From NCBI RefSeq assembly GCF_028640845.1, contig NC_080546.1:20243020-20307019 (forward strand): a stretch of 64,000 bases of DNA, in the 5' to 3' direction. The stretch is from Ahaetulla prasina. Its lineage: Eukaryota; Chordata; Lepidosauria; Squamata; Colubridae. The notes beneath the pieces are model-generated. The model searched no databases, was not told the DNA's origin, and saw only the letters and a program-made list of their open reading frames with translations. Shown here one piece after another: positions 52,733-63,648 of this stretch (positions are counted from its first letter, which is position 1; every line of letters starts with the position of its first letter). A program made the position numbers and the translations under genes.

Positions 52733-53217
52733 CCATATTTTTCAGAGCATAAGATGCACCTTTATTCCCCCAAAAGAGGGTGAAAATCTGAGTGCATCTT
52801 ATACTTTGAATGTAGCCCCACCCAGCTTCTCAAACCGAGGTTTCAGAGACTAAAAAAAGCATCAGAAAAGAAGTTTCAGAAAAAAATCCCCCAAACAGAG
52901 CTTCAGGAAAGAAGCCCCCAAACAGAGCTTCAGAGGCTTTTTTTCTGAAGCTGTTTCGGAGGCTTTCAGAGGCAGAAAAAAAAGTTTTTTTTCTGAAATG
53001 GAGTTTCAGACATTTCAGAGGCAGAAAAAAAGCAAAAAAAAGCAAGGCACAGAGCTCACAATCAAGGAACCTGTTGCTAAAACTCACCTCTGGGAACAGC
53101 TGATTGGGGGTATTCCAGGAGGCCGATCCACCTGCCAATCAGCTTTTTTCTTATTTTCCTCCCCAAAACTAAGGTGCATCTTATACTCAGGTGCGTCTTA
53201 TACTCTGAAAAATACAG
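52733..53217. mobile_element. TA-flanked non-autonomous DNA transposon (about 485 bp)
   Basis: The left end CCATATTTTTCAGAGCATAA and its imperfect complement at the right, with AAGATGCACC and GGTGCATCTTATACT further in. TA at 52,731-52,732 and 53,218-53,219. A second inverted copy of TGCATCTTATACT lies just inside. The interior repeats CCCCCAAACAGAGCTTCAG. No transposase. Superfamily probably mariner-like, judged only from TA. Confidence 0.75.
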
Positions 53218-53273
53218 TATATATTTCATGCGATAGCCAACCAACTCTCACTACTTTCCAAATCCTCCCAGAT

Positions 53274-53617
53274 CAGGAGCGTCAAATTCAATTTCATTGA
53301 AGGCCACATCAGGGTTCTGTTTGACCTCAGGTTTGTGTGAGGTTGACTTGGCCAGGGTGGGCATGGCCAGCTCAACGTCACTCGTGTCAGGGGCGCCTGT
53401 GGTGGCCCGAGAGTTTTGCCAGTGAAAATGGGTTCCCAAGCTTCGTTTTTGGCTGTGACAGCCTCCTGCAACCCTCTACACAGCCCTCCTGAGCTCCGTT
53501 TTCACGGCAAAAGCACCAAGGGCCTGTCGATCGCTGTTTTCAGGGCAGCCCCACAGGCCAGTTCTAAGTATTCCACAGGCTGGATCCGGCCCCTGGGCCT
53601 GGAATGTAACACCCTTG
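53274..53617. mobile_element. hAT-like MITE, relative of the 41,247 element
   Basis: CAGGAGCGTCAAATTCAATT then TCATTGAAGGCCACATCAGG at the left; GGCCTGGAATGTAACACCCTTG at the right. Flanks TCCCAGAT and TTCTAGAT agree at six of eight bases. Older than the 41-kb copy. Confidence 0.75.
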
Positions 53618-53625
53618 TTCTAGAT

Positions 53626-53929
53626 ATTTCTTCAAACCATATTATGCATCAAGGTATAATGTTGTTTGCTTGTTTGTTTAATGTACCATAAATATTGCAC
53701 ATGGGTACTGCGGAAAGCAGGCATACATTGACTTCTTGAATGCGGTAATGAGGTGATTCCCTAGTTGAATACTATGAGTCACTTCAGAAACTATAACTTA
53801 GTTAAATGGGTTTGTTTCCAGTGAGACCTATCTATCAGGGTAACCTGCTCTACCCAATTATGGGATGGAACATACTTTTTCGCCTTTCAGCCCCAATCCA
53901 GGAGCTTTCGCATGGAGTCACTTTCATGA
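53626..53929. other. Unassigned sequence
   Basis: The right part carries the TCAGGG/AACCTG/TCTACCCA words shared with 1.7 kb. Confidence 0.3.
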
Positions 53930-54060
53930 TGAACTATTTTTGTGTTGAATTGATGCTAGCTAATGAGAGCTAAGTAGCTTGAAATAGATCTATCCTAGTC
54001 TCCCTTTATTTCTTTGTCAGTAAACATAAATATAACTTGGATAGGTTTTGCAGCTGTGAT
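53930..54060 (+). mobile_element. SINE-like fragment matching the 1.76-kb SINE
   Basis: GCTTGAAATAGATCTATCCT and AGTCTCCCTTTATTTCTTTG reproduce, uninterrupted, the two halves separated by the Sauria SINE at 1.87-2.23 kb. The tRNA-like head is not recognisable here. Confidence 0.6.
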
Positions 54061-55215
54061 GCAGAATTTATTTATATTGCTTTCCCAATTTTTGCAACTT
54101 CCTAGTTCCTTCTCTTGATAAGCTCTCAGTTGTGAAGATTTTCTGAACATACACCTGAATTGTGATATCCTTTTGAATCCAGAAAGTGGTAATACCTGAC
54201 CTTGTATTAAAGGATTCCAAACTGATCCATTGAGGCATAATGAAAAAAAGCTGTGTTGAGGCACAATGAAAAAAGCTGATTGAAAGACATAGTTTACCAT
54301 ATCTAATCTACCAACTTTGCTTCTACAATGGACAATCAGATGTTTGAAACTAACAATGTAACATGAACAAGAAAGCCCTGTTCTATTTTGCCTCAGCAAC
54401 ACTATTGCTTCTGAAGAAGTATATAAAACACCCTGATGAATAGGTATTTATAACCTTCTCCATAAATTTGACAAATCTTCTTTTAATGCTATTTAAGTTG
54501 ATGGTTTGGGCTATGTAGTGCATGAAGAAGCATTTCCTTGTTTATGTCCTAATTACCTAACCTTCAATTTCATTGGGTGTCCTTGGACTCTGGTATCTTT
54601 TCCTATTCCTATCAACTCTGTGCATATTGTTATTATTTTAACAATGTATATCGGAGCAAAACAGAAGAGGAAGCACTATTGCTCTCAACCTGTCTTTGAA
54701 ATAGGTACCTTTCTGCTTGCCAGGGGAGAACGGAAACAATCTGACCTCAAAAGCATGTTTACTGCCACTCCAGTGGCAGCTCAATTCATGTGTTGCAGAG
54801 TACCATACATTAAAAACAAAAACATGAACAGCATGCATGAAAAAGACTTGAAGAAATGCACTTCCCCAAGTACGCATACTAGAAAATAGATACACAAAAA
54901 TGTAGGCGTGGGTAGGTTGAAGGTTGTTTTATCAAGGTTACAAAAAAAAAAATTGTCAGATGACAAAAAAAGTTCAGCAAATTAAATCGAAACAATATTT
55001 TGCAATTAAGTAGTATTTATTAATTCAAGGAAGAGGGGCAATATTTGAAAACTATTGGCTGATTATAGCTGCCTGTTTTGAGAGACTGTATTATTAAAAT
55101 CCAAACGATGCATTCTCTAAATACGTAGACTTATGTAGTAATGTATCAAGGATACTTACTGTCTATTTTCAGGATGCTTATATTCCATTATTTCATGTTG
55201 AGGTACAGATCAATG
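54061..55215. other. Unassigned sequence (about 1.2 kb)
   Basis: A 127-codon plus frame at 54,506-54,889 has no recognisable domain and is probably chance. Confidence 0.3.
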
Positions 55216-55217
55216 AG

Positions 55218-55604
55218 ATAGTCCTTGACATACAACAGTTCTTTTAGTGACCATTCAAAGTGACAACGCCTCTGAAAAAAGTGACTTATGCCTGTTTTTC
55301 ATACTTATGACCATTGCAGCATCCCCATGGTCATGTGATCAAAATTCAGGCACCTGGCAACTGACTCATATTTATGATACTTGCGGATCATGTGAATCAA
55401 CTTTTGAGACCTTCTAACCAGCAAAGTCAATAGGGAAGCCAGATTCATTTAACAACTGTGTTACTAGCTTAACAACTGCGGTGATTCACTTAACAATTGT
55501 GGCATGAAAAGTTGTAAAATGAGGCAAAACTCACAAATATTTCATTCAGCAACAGAAATTTTGGGCTCAGTTGTGGTTGCAAGTCAACCACAACTTGTAA
55601 CCTG
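55218..55604. mobile_element. TA-type MITE (AGTCCTTGACATACAAC family)
   Basis: Left ATAGTCCTTGACATACAACA; right GGTTGCAAGTCAACCACAACTTGTAACCTG with TA after it. Body words GTGACTTATG, GGTCATGTGATC, GGCAACTGACTCATATTTAT and AAAGTCAATAGGGAAGCC. The most continuous copy of the family in this window. Confidence 0.65.
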
Positions 55605-56310
55605 TATTCTTTTTGTCATAGGAGAGGAGAGATTGTATTATGTTTCAGTATTAGAATAGATTAGCAGTGGGATTTTATACACATGTTTGATATGAACAGG
55701 GAGTAAATCTGTGGCGCCTATTAAAGCACAACATAGTATTTCTCAGCACAAAATTCTTAGCTGGTGAGAGCAACGCTTCTTCAGAGTGTAGGATGCTACC
55801 ACTTTCATTATCCAGCTAGATTGAAAGCTGAGGATCAATATATGTTTAGTGGAGAAGAAAGGGTCAATCTTTTAGATCATTTAGTTGCCTAGGAAACATC
55901 TGCAAGCTGTGCTGCAACAAATTGTGTTGTGGCATCAATACACATGCAAGATTGGAAAAGATCAGAAGGTTTAAAACAGTGACTTGTACAATCACTTGGA
56001 GTTGCAGAGAAGAATAAATTATCCTGTTGCTCTAGAAAGAGTATCAAAAATGTAGAATACTGTAATACCACTGTTGATAAAGTTGATAGGTGAAAAAAAT
56101 TAATAATGCAACAAAGCATCTTGGCATCAGGGTTTCCCCAAAACCCAGAATAGATTTATGAATCGCTGAGCTTTTCTCAACTTGAATTAGCATTCATCCA
56201 TTCCTGTTTTTTCTCTCTCCCCCCTTCCCATCTGCCTTTCTTGCACTTGCACAGAACCTGTCATTTATGCCTGTTTGTGCAAGACATTTCTCCCCTTCTG
56301 CATTTATCCA
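55605..56310. other. Unassigned sequence
   Basis: Nothing recognised. It ends in A14 at about 56,316, next to the LINE start. Confidence 0.3.
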
Positions 56311-56668
56311 GGATGTAAAAAAAAAAAAAAATCCCTCTGGAAAAGAAACAAAAAAGGCTATGTTACAAATTTCAAAAACCGCTACAGAAACATATGCAAC
56401 CAAATAAAAACTGAATGCACAAATTACCACACCAAGCAAGAAGAGAATCTTCTGCGCACAAATTCCAATCGTGCCTTTTATAATTTTGTCAACAATAAAC
56501 TTAAAGACTCAAGATCCATCCCACCACTAAAAGATTCTAACAAAGAATGCAATGATGAAACAATCAAAGCAAACCTCTTCAATATTTTCTTTGGCTCAGT
56601 TTTTGTTAACTCCGATAACACATATCCAACATTCCACAAATGAACCAGCAATGACTTTGATGATTTAA

Positions 56669-58003
56669 CTCATAGATTTCACAGAAGACAATGTTGGAAA
56701 AGCTCTTCACAACTTAAAACCATCGCTTTCTATTGGACCCGATGGACTATGTGCATACTTCTTTAAAAAACTTTCCATTAATATAGCAGAACCCCTAAGT
56801 ATTATCTTTGATAAAGCCTTCACTACCAGTTCTCTTCCCAAACTTTGGTCACTAGCCACAGTCATCCCTATCTTCAAAAAAGGAGACCCCAGCTTAGTCA
56901 AAAACTACAGACCGATCTCCCTTTGCTGCGTCACCTGCAAAGTCATGGAATCTATCATCAACCAATCCATTACCTCACACTTAGAAACTAACAACCTACT
57001 CTCCAACAAACAATTTGGTTTCAGGAAAAAATTATCATGTAACTTACAACTTCTCCACTGCAAAAACATATGGACTTCAAATCTCGATCAAGGCAAATCA
57101 ATAGATGCAATCTACATAGACTTCTGCAAAGCTTTTGACTCAGTAGTACACGATAAACTTCTCCTAAAACTAACATCCTATGGCATCTCAGGACCCCTCC
57201 ACAAATGGATATCTGCTTTTCTGTCTAACAGACAACAAGTGGTCAAAATTGGCAATGCTTTATCAAATCCTGTTCCTGTCAAGAGTGGCGTTCCTCAAGG
57301 CAGCGTCCTTGGACCAACACTCTTTATACTATACATTAATGATCTTTGTGACCACATCTCAAGTAATTGTGTTCTCTTTGCTGATGATGTTAAACTATTT
57401 AACACCACAGACAACACTTCTATCATTCAAAACGACCTTGACCATCTAACCGCTTGGTCTAAAAATTGGCAGCTCCAAATTTCAACCAGCAAATGCTCAG
57501 TCTTACATATAGGAAAAAAGAATCCCAAAACTAAATACATACTAGATGGACATTACCTTACAGACGACCCCCATCCCATCAAAGACCTTGGAGTTTTCAT
57601 GTCAAATGATCTAAGTGCCAAAGCCCACTGCAACTACATAGCAAAAAAAGCTCTAAGAGTTGTAAACCTAATTTTGCGTAGCTTCTTTTCCAAAAACACC
57701 ACACTACTAACCAGAGCATATAAAACATTTGCTAGACCAATTCTAGAATACAGCTCGCCAGTTTGGAACCCTCACCACATCTCTGACATCAATACAATTG
57801 AACGTGTCCAGAAATATTTTACAAGAAGAGTTCTCCATTCCTCTGAAAACAATAAAATACCCTATCCCACCAGACTTGAAATCCTAGGCTTAGAAAACTT
57901 GGAACTCCGTCGCCTTCGACAAGACCTAAGCTTAACTCACAGAATCACCTATTGTAATGTCCTTCCTGTTAAAGATACTTCAGCTTTAATTGCAATAATA
58001 GAA
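56669..58003 (+). pseudogene. LINE reverse transcriptase (CR1/jockey-type)
   Basis: Open for about 445 codons. RT motifs in order: IFKKGDPSLVKNYRPISL (56,873-56,926), KQFGFRK, AIYIDFCKAFDSVVHDKLL (catalytic Asp, motif A, about 57,107-57,163), SGVPQGSVLGPTLFILYIND (motif B, 57,283-57,342) and FADDVKLF (FADD, about 57,376-57,399). Then come KDLGVFMSNDLSAKAHCNYI, LLTRAYKTFARPILEYSSPV and the C-terminal RRLRQDLSLTHR. Upstream, 56,275-56,643 is in another frame and ends in a stop, so a frameshift lies near 56,650. The C-terminus is cut by the LINE at 58,004. All RT catalytic residues are present, indicating a young copy. The endonuclease is missing, so it cannot move by itself. Confidence 0.92.
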
Positions 58004-58317
58004 TAGAATAGAATAGAATTTTTTATTGGCCAAGTGTGATTGGACACACAAGGAATTTGTCTTGGTGCATATGCTCTCAGTGTACATAAAAGAAAAGATA
58101 CGTTCATCAAGGTACAACATTTATAACGCAATTGATGGTCAATATATCAATATAAATCATAAGGATTGCCAGCAACAAGTTATAGTCATACAGTCATAAA
58201 TGGAAAGAGATTGGTGATGGAAACTATGAGAAGATTAATAGTAGTGCAGATTCAGTAAATAGTTTGACAGTGTTGATGGAATTATTTGTTTAGCAGAGTG
58301 ATGGCCTTCGGGAAAAA
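58004..58317 (-). mobile_element. CR1/Rex-type LINE (AATAG tail), copy 5, nested in the LINE
   Basis: AATAG units at 58,001-58,019, then the shared 3' UTR to GCCTTCGGGAAAAAACT at 58,317, where it is 5'-truncated. The host LINE resumes with AGAGCAACTAATAGATTTAA. AATA or AATACT repeats at both borders make the target duplication uncertain. This nesting dates copy 5 as younger than the 56-kb LINE. Confidence 0.85.
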
Positions 58318-58640
58318 ACTAATACTAATACTAGAGCAACTAATAGATTTAAACTTAATGTCAACCACTTTAATCTAGATTGCAGAAAAATATGACTTCT
58401 GTAACAGAATCATCAGTGCTTGGAATACTTTACCTGACTCTGTGGTCTCGTCCCATAAACCTAAAAGTTTTATCCAAAAACTTTCTATTATTGACCTCAC
58501 CCCATTCCTAAGAGGACCATAAGGGGCGTGCATAAGCGCACAAACGTGCCTACCGTTCCTGTCCTATTGTTTTTCTTTTCTTCTTCCTATAAAATCTTTT
58601 TGTATGATACCTACATACATTGTTGTGACAAAATAAAATA
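58318..58640 (+). mobile_element. 3' part of the interrupted LINE
   Basis: Remaining C-terminal coding part (LDCRK, then FCNRIISAWNTLPDSVVSS after a one-base shift near 58,391) and the 3' UTR. The shift is absent from the 60-kb copy. Confidence 0.8.
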
Positions 58641-58744
58641 AATAAAAAATAAATAAATGTAAAAATAGAAAATACAGTAGAATTGTGTGCCGGGATAGGC
58701 AACATGTAAAAATAAAAGATATTGTGGTCCAGTAAGTTGTTGCT

Positions 58745-59085
58745 GTGGGATGCGGTGGCTCAGTGGCTAAGATGCTGAGCTTGTCGATCGAAAGCTCGGC
58801 AGTTCAGTGGTTCGAATCCCTAGGGCCACGTGACTTCTCCCAGCTTCTGCCAACCTAGCAGTTTGAAAGCAAGTAAAAAATGCAAGTAGAAAAATAGGGA
58901 CCACCTTTGGTGGGAAGGTAACAGCTTCTGTGCACCTTTGCCATTTAGTCATGCCGGCCACATGACCATGGAGACGTCTTTGGACAGCGCTGGCTCTTTG
59001 GCTTTGAAACGGAGAAGAGCACCGCCCCCTAGAGTCAGGAATGACTAGCACATTTGTGCAAAGGAACCTTTACCTTTACCTTTAA
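58745..59085 (+). mobile_element. Sauria-type SINE, full length
   Basis: GGATGCGGTGGCTCAGTGGC (A box), CAGTGGTTCGAATCCC (B box) and the conserved body GAAAAATAGGGACCACCTTT, GCCACATGACCATGGAGACG and ACCGCCCCCTAGAGTCAGGA. It ends AGGAACCTTTACCTTTACCT. AAGTTGTTGCT occurs at 58,734-58,744 and 59,090-59,100, an 11-bp target duplication, possibly longer. Intact pol III boxes. Confidence 0.92.
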
Positions 59086-59100
59086 AGTAAAGTTGTTGCT

Positions 59101-59619
59101 TACCTGAAAAAATTATGAACTTTTCATCTTTGTCTTTCAATCTGTGCTTCAATTTCCTGGTTAGTAGGAAGGGGGACCTAATATGAGATTTTACAGGGAG
59201 AAACAGTTCTTGGGATTTTGAAGGGTTGGAATGAAGGATATTTTCTCTCAAATTATGTCCCATAATTCAAGTTGGTTGATGGGCATAATTTTTATTTTTC
59301 TATTTTGCATTAACCTGTCAACCTTCACCTCCCACCACTATTTTAAAAACTTATTGTTGATTTAAATACAAAGGAGTATGAACTGAAATGTTTTGGAAAT
59401 TCTGAAAGCAAATTCTAAAGTTTACTTAGAGACCAGTGATAATTATAATAATATATTTTTGTATAAATTACTATTATTACAAAATATATGCTGGAATAGG
59501 AAAATCAGAGAAACTGGTTAGCTAAGATTACTTTAGATTTAGTAGAATTCATAAGCAGGTGCTCAGAAGCGGAAAAAGGACAACTCTCCACAACCAACTC
59601 ACTAAGGTTATATTGCTAT
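59101..59619. other. Unassigned AT-rich sequence
   Basis: Nothing recognised. Confidence 0.3.
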
Positions 59620-59868
59620 GATCAATTTGCCATGGCCAATTCGCTATGGGACAACTCACCATGGCCAGCTCACCACAGGACAATTCAACAATTCAATTTA
59701 ATTATTTAAAATAATTAAAACATTATTTTAATTTTTGTCAGTCACGTTTCATTTTGTCCATCCTTTGGCATCTTTTCTTTAATGATTCTGTTTCACCATT
59801 TCTTTGATATTATGTAACTGCTCCTGCAGTAAATTGTCCTGAGGCAAGTTGGTGAGTTGTGCCACAAT
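59620..59868. repeat. Diverged inverted units related to the 14-bp minisatellite
   Basis: At 59,628-59,690, GCCATGGCCAATTC, CACCATGGCCAGCTCACC and ACAGGACAATTCA are inverted relatives of GAATTGTCC, GGTGAGTTGT and GAGTTGGCCATGG downstream (about 59,831-59,882). Between them is AT-rich DNA. It looks like a DNA element with degenerate inverted ends; family unknown. Confidence 0.45.
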
Positions 59869-59994
59869 GAGTTGGCCATGGAGAGTTGGCCATGAAGAGT
59901 TGGCCATGGAGAGTTGGCCATGGAGAGTTGGCCATGGAGAGTTGGCCATGAAGAGTTGGCCATGGAGAGTTGGCCATGAAGAGTTGGCCATGGA
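59869..59994. repeat. 14-bp minisatellite, nine units
   Basis: Nine units of GAGTTGGCCATGGA or GAGTTGGCCATGAA, each 14 bases, with only the thirteenth base varying (G or A; pattern G A G G G A G A G). A tenth partial unit GAGTTG follows. Each unit contains the palindrome TGGCCA. Frames through it read repeated W/P/S/H/G/Q peptides and are not genes. Confidence 0.95.
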
Positions 59995-60097
59995 GAGTTG
60001 TCCTAGACCCCTCAGCAGCTGGTTTTCTACACTGTAATTGTGCATTGAAGATTTGTTTCCTAACCCAAACAGCAGAGCAGGGCCAGGGAAGCAAGAT

Positions 60098-61310
60098 TCA
60101 TTTATTTATTTATTTATTTTGTCACAACATCATACAAAAAGATTATATAGTATATACACATATAAACATATATAGGAAGAAGAAAAGAAAAACAATAGGA
60201 CAGGAACGGTAGGCACGTTTGTGCGCTTATGCACGCCCCTTATGGTCCTCTTAGGAATGGGGTAAGGTCAATAGTAGAAAGTTTTTGGTTAAAGCTATTA
60301 GGATTATGGGAAGAGACCACAGAGTCAGGTAAAGTATTCCAAGCACTGATAATTCTGTTGCAGAAGTCATATTTTCTGCAATCTAGATTAAAGCGGTTTA
60401 CATTAAGTTTAAATCTATTGGTTGCCCTTGTATTATTGCAATTAAAGCTGAAGTAGTCTTTGACAGGAAGGACATTACAATAGATGATTCTGTGAGTTAA
60501 ACTTAGGTCTTGTCGAAGGCGACGGAGTTCCAAGTTTTCTAAGCCTAGGATTTCAAGTCTGGTGGGATAAGGTATTTTGTTGTTTTCAGAGGAATGGAGA
60601 ACTCTTCTTGTAAAATATTTCTGGACACGTTCAATTGTATTGATGTCAGAGATGTGGTGAGGGTTCCAAACAGGTGAGCTGTATTCTAGAATTGGTCTAG
60701 CAAATGTTTTATATGCTCTGGTTAGTAGTGTGGTGTTTTGGAAAAGAAGCTACAAAATTAGGTTTACAACTCTTAGAGTTTTTTTGCTATGTAGTTGCAG
60801 TGGGCTTTGGCACTTAGATCATTTGACATGAAAACTCCAAGGTCTTTAACGGGATGGGGGTCGTCTGTAAGGTAATGTCCATCTAGTATGTACTTAGTTT
60901 TAGAGTTCTTTTTTCCTATATGTAAGACTGAGCATTTGCTGGTTGAAATTTGGAGCTGCCAATTTTTAGACCAAGCGGTTAGATGGTCAAGGTCGTTTTG
61001 AATGATAGAAGTGTTGTCTGTGGTGTTAAATAGTTTGACATCGTCAGCAAAGAGAACACAATTACTTGAGATATGGTCACAAAGATCATTAATGTATAGA
61101 ATAAAGAGTGTTGGTCCAAGGACGCTGCCTTGAGGAACTCCACTCTTGACAGGAACAGGATTTGATAAAGCATTGCCAATTTTGACCACTTGTTGTCTGT
61201 TAGACAGAAAAGCAGATATCCATTTGTGGAGGGGTCCTGAGATGCCATAGGATGTTAATTTAAGGAGAAGTTTATCGTGTACTACTGAGTCAAAAGCTTT
61301 GCAGAATGGA
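60098..61310 (-). pseudogene. CR1-superfamily LINE, second copy, opposite orientation
   Basis: Minus strand: motif A is cut at the CKAFDSVV part (about 61,300), then KWISAFLSNRQ, SGVPQGSVLGPTLFILYIND (about 61,152-61,093), FADDVKLF and KDLGVFMSND. After a frame change near 60,780 come RAYKTFARPILEYSS, RRLRQDLSLTHRIIYCNVLP and AWNTLPDSVVSS, then the 3' UTR and (AAAT)n at 60,100-60,119. Very similar to 56.9-58.6 kb, so both are recent copies of one family. 5'-truncated inside motif A. Confidence 0.9.
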
Positions 61311-61752
61311 TGGATTTAATAAGGGTTAGGATACAGAATCCTGAAAAGTGACAAAGCAAATCTCCTTCTTACTTTTAGAAGTATTTAGAATTTGGTAAGA
61401 CAAATTTCAGTGTGTTGCTCATAATCTCATAATGTAAAAATGAAGGGCTAATTACTCTCTTCCTGAATATACCTGACATTGAAACTGTTCTTTTGCTAGT
61501 GAGGTTTTGAAACACTCCCTTTTCTTTCTTAACCTTTCTTACATGTTGTTTAGACCAGAATTTAACTGTCTTTTTCACTGAGATAATTTGGGAAAAGGAA
61601 TGGGGGTTGGAAGATTTCAGCCTCCCCTCTCGATAGTATAATTGTTACTCAAATGACTTTCCCATACTTAAAAAGCAAGGCAGGATGATACTCTCCTCCT
61701 TCCTTGTCTCCCATAGAAGGGAATTTTCTTGACCCAGTTTTCCAACAGGTTG
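61311..61752. other. Unassigned sequence
   Basis: Nothing recognised. Confidence 0.3.
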
Positions 61753-61760
61753 AAATAAAC

Positions 61761-62276
61761 CATTGGTAGTCAACCTGGTCCCTACCGCACACTAGTGGCC
61801 GTTCCAGCTTTCATGGTGGGCGGTAGGGGTTTTGTCCGATATTGAAGCACTTTCCTTTTTTTTTATTTAATTGACTTTTTTAAAAAAAATTCATAGCATT
61901 TTTAAAAAACATTTTCATTAGGTTTTCATAAAATTCCCTGTGACAATTTAAATGTCTGAAAATATACTATTTGTATCGCCCGCGCATAAGTTTAGTTCAC
62001 GTTACGTAAGTGAAACTAAATGGCGCTATAGTGCGACTGCAAACAAAAGAGCCTCATCCCCAGAATAGCTCACACATCTCCCCCCACACCACCCAGCTGT
62101 AATAGACAAGCAGAGCTGGTAGCCGGAGCCCCCCCCCCCAAACCCAATCCATGATGCACGAGAGGTATGCGCAGATACATGGTGCATTACTGTGGAACTG
62201 GTGGGCACTTAGAAAATTTTACTATTAACAGAGATACAAAAATGGGTGGTAGATATAAAAAGGTTGACTACCCCTG
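61761..62276. mobile_element. 516-bp hAT-like non-autonomous transposon
   Basis: Left CATTGGTAGTCAACCTGGTC; right AAAGGTTGACTACCCCTG. Exact 8-bp duplication AAATAAAC at 61,753-61,760 and 62,277-62,284. C-rich and T-rich runs inside; no transposase. Confidence 0.92.
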
Positions 62277-62284
62277 AAATAAAC

Positions 62285-63540
62285 AAACAACATTAAGCAG
62301 AAAATTGAACTTTGGTCTACATCAGCTTGGTGGCTTTAAATTTTCATCAAAAATTGTAACATTTCTATAAAATTTTTATAATCTTATGCCCTATTTGTTA
62401 GAAGCGAAGTGCAAATATACCAAATACACAAACATCGGGAAACCTAATTCTGCAACACTTTCTCTTGTTTATGATATTATCATTGACACGTCCCATTCTT
62501 TTATTTTTATTTAGTAAATATATATGCAACCTAGATCACCGGTAATAATTTGTAAACAGTAAAATTAGAAGTATAAAAACTATTAAAAGTTTAAAAATTA
62601 TGATGGTGCCATGTGCCTTATGACATCATCATGCAAATTGTAAAATTTAGAATTTCGTAGGTGATGTGTTGGAATGAAAAATGTCATCTCATGTGTGGCC
62701 TCTTAGAGATACTCAAAAGACATCACTTAGGTAAATAGTTCTTCTTTCAACGTATTTTCAATGCTCGCTTTCAGAATCGTTTAGTTTTTTCCCGGAAAAA
62801 AAACATGCATGAATTTGCCAACAGCCAACCCATCATATAAGTTCAAGAAGCAAGTTTTACATTTATGAATCAGAAGCTCATAGATTACTGGAATGAAGAA
62901 GGATTGTTGTAGAAGAATTCCATATATTGTGAAGGATGCATTAATTTCATCGGGAAGATGAGTATTGGATTCAAATAGTTTAGCCTTTTGTTTTTAAAGT
63001 CATGAGAATAATACCCTTCTCAAGTGCCTGCAGGACAATTCATCTCTGTAAAGTCACAGAATGAAAAGAGCTATTGATTCTTATCTACAAAGTTTATTCA
63101 GAGGCTTAAATGAAGAAAGAATTATATATCCACTAAAGCCACCCATTTGCTGCAGTCTCGTGACATAGCCAGATGTGGAGTAGTCTCGCATGCAGCAACT
63201 GCTAATTTGTTTGGTTCATGTTGTTGCAGTATCCAGACTCCATCATGAGGAGGTGAACTAGCTTCACACACCACAAAAAAAGGTACTAGGCTTTGAACTA
63301 CCATATCAGCAATGGACAATCCTGAATAGGATTCACACCTTACATGACGTCTGCCGAGATTCTCTGTACAAATAGGGCATAGTATCCTCCCCTCAGTGTG
63401 ACTGCAGAGTACCACATTAAACTGTAGATCACATCAAGACCAGCTGTCAATTTAAAGTATATCAGCTGTAAGCTGAGGGCAGTATCTGATTTTTGTTTTT
63501 AATATAAGCAATACTGCGCTTCAACAGTTAGTTGGCCTAG
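62285..63540. other. Unassigned sequence (about 1.25 kb)
   Basis: No repeat recognised. A 97-codon minus frame at 63,122-63,415 contains CPICTENLGRRHVRC, a chance-level cysteine motif; I do not call a gene. Confidence 0.3.
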
Positions 63541-63556
63541 ACATTGGCATTTGAAC

Positions 63557-63648
63557 AGAACAGAACAGAACAGAACAGAGTAGAATAGAATAGAATAGAA
63601 TAGAATAGAATAGAATAGAATAGAATAGAATAGAATAGAATAGAATAA
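63557..63648. repeat. (AACAG)n/(AATAG)n microsatellite
   Basis: About four AACAG and then about thirteen AATAG units, lying at the 3' end of the minus-strand CR1 that follows, whose 3' terminal repeat is ATTCT-like. Confidence 0.95.

Larger units (their letters stand above)
56315..58640 (+). mobile_element. CR1-superfamily LINE, long 5'-truncated copy
   Basis: It runs from a region between endonuclease and RT (FYNFVNNKLKDSRSIPPLKD at about 56,476) through RT to the 3' UTR (AAGAGGACCATAAGGGGCGT at about 58,509) and an A/T-rich tail with AATAAA. A second LINE interrupts it at about 58,004-58,317. Other copies are at 38.2, 46.2 and 60.1 kb. Confidence 0.9.

Noticed and set aside
54506..54889. 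127-codon frame
   Set aside because: No domain and lies in unassigned DNA; length within chance for this window size.
58745..58820. tRNA gene
   Set aside because: A and B boxes belong to a full-length Sauria SINE with tail and target duplication; the cloverleaf is not complete. The same applies at 1,758, 8,534 and 21,008.
59779..60094. Repeat protein made of HGQLSMANS units
   Set aside because: A 42-base reading period of the 14-bp minisatellite; unit length not a multiple of three, so the peptide repeat is incidental.
63122..63415. 97-codon frame with CPICTENLGRRHVRC as a zinc-finger gene
   Set aside because: A single short C-x2-C pattern with no repeating finger or partner exons.
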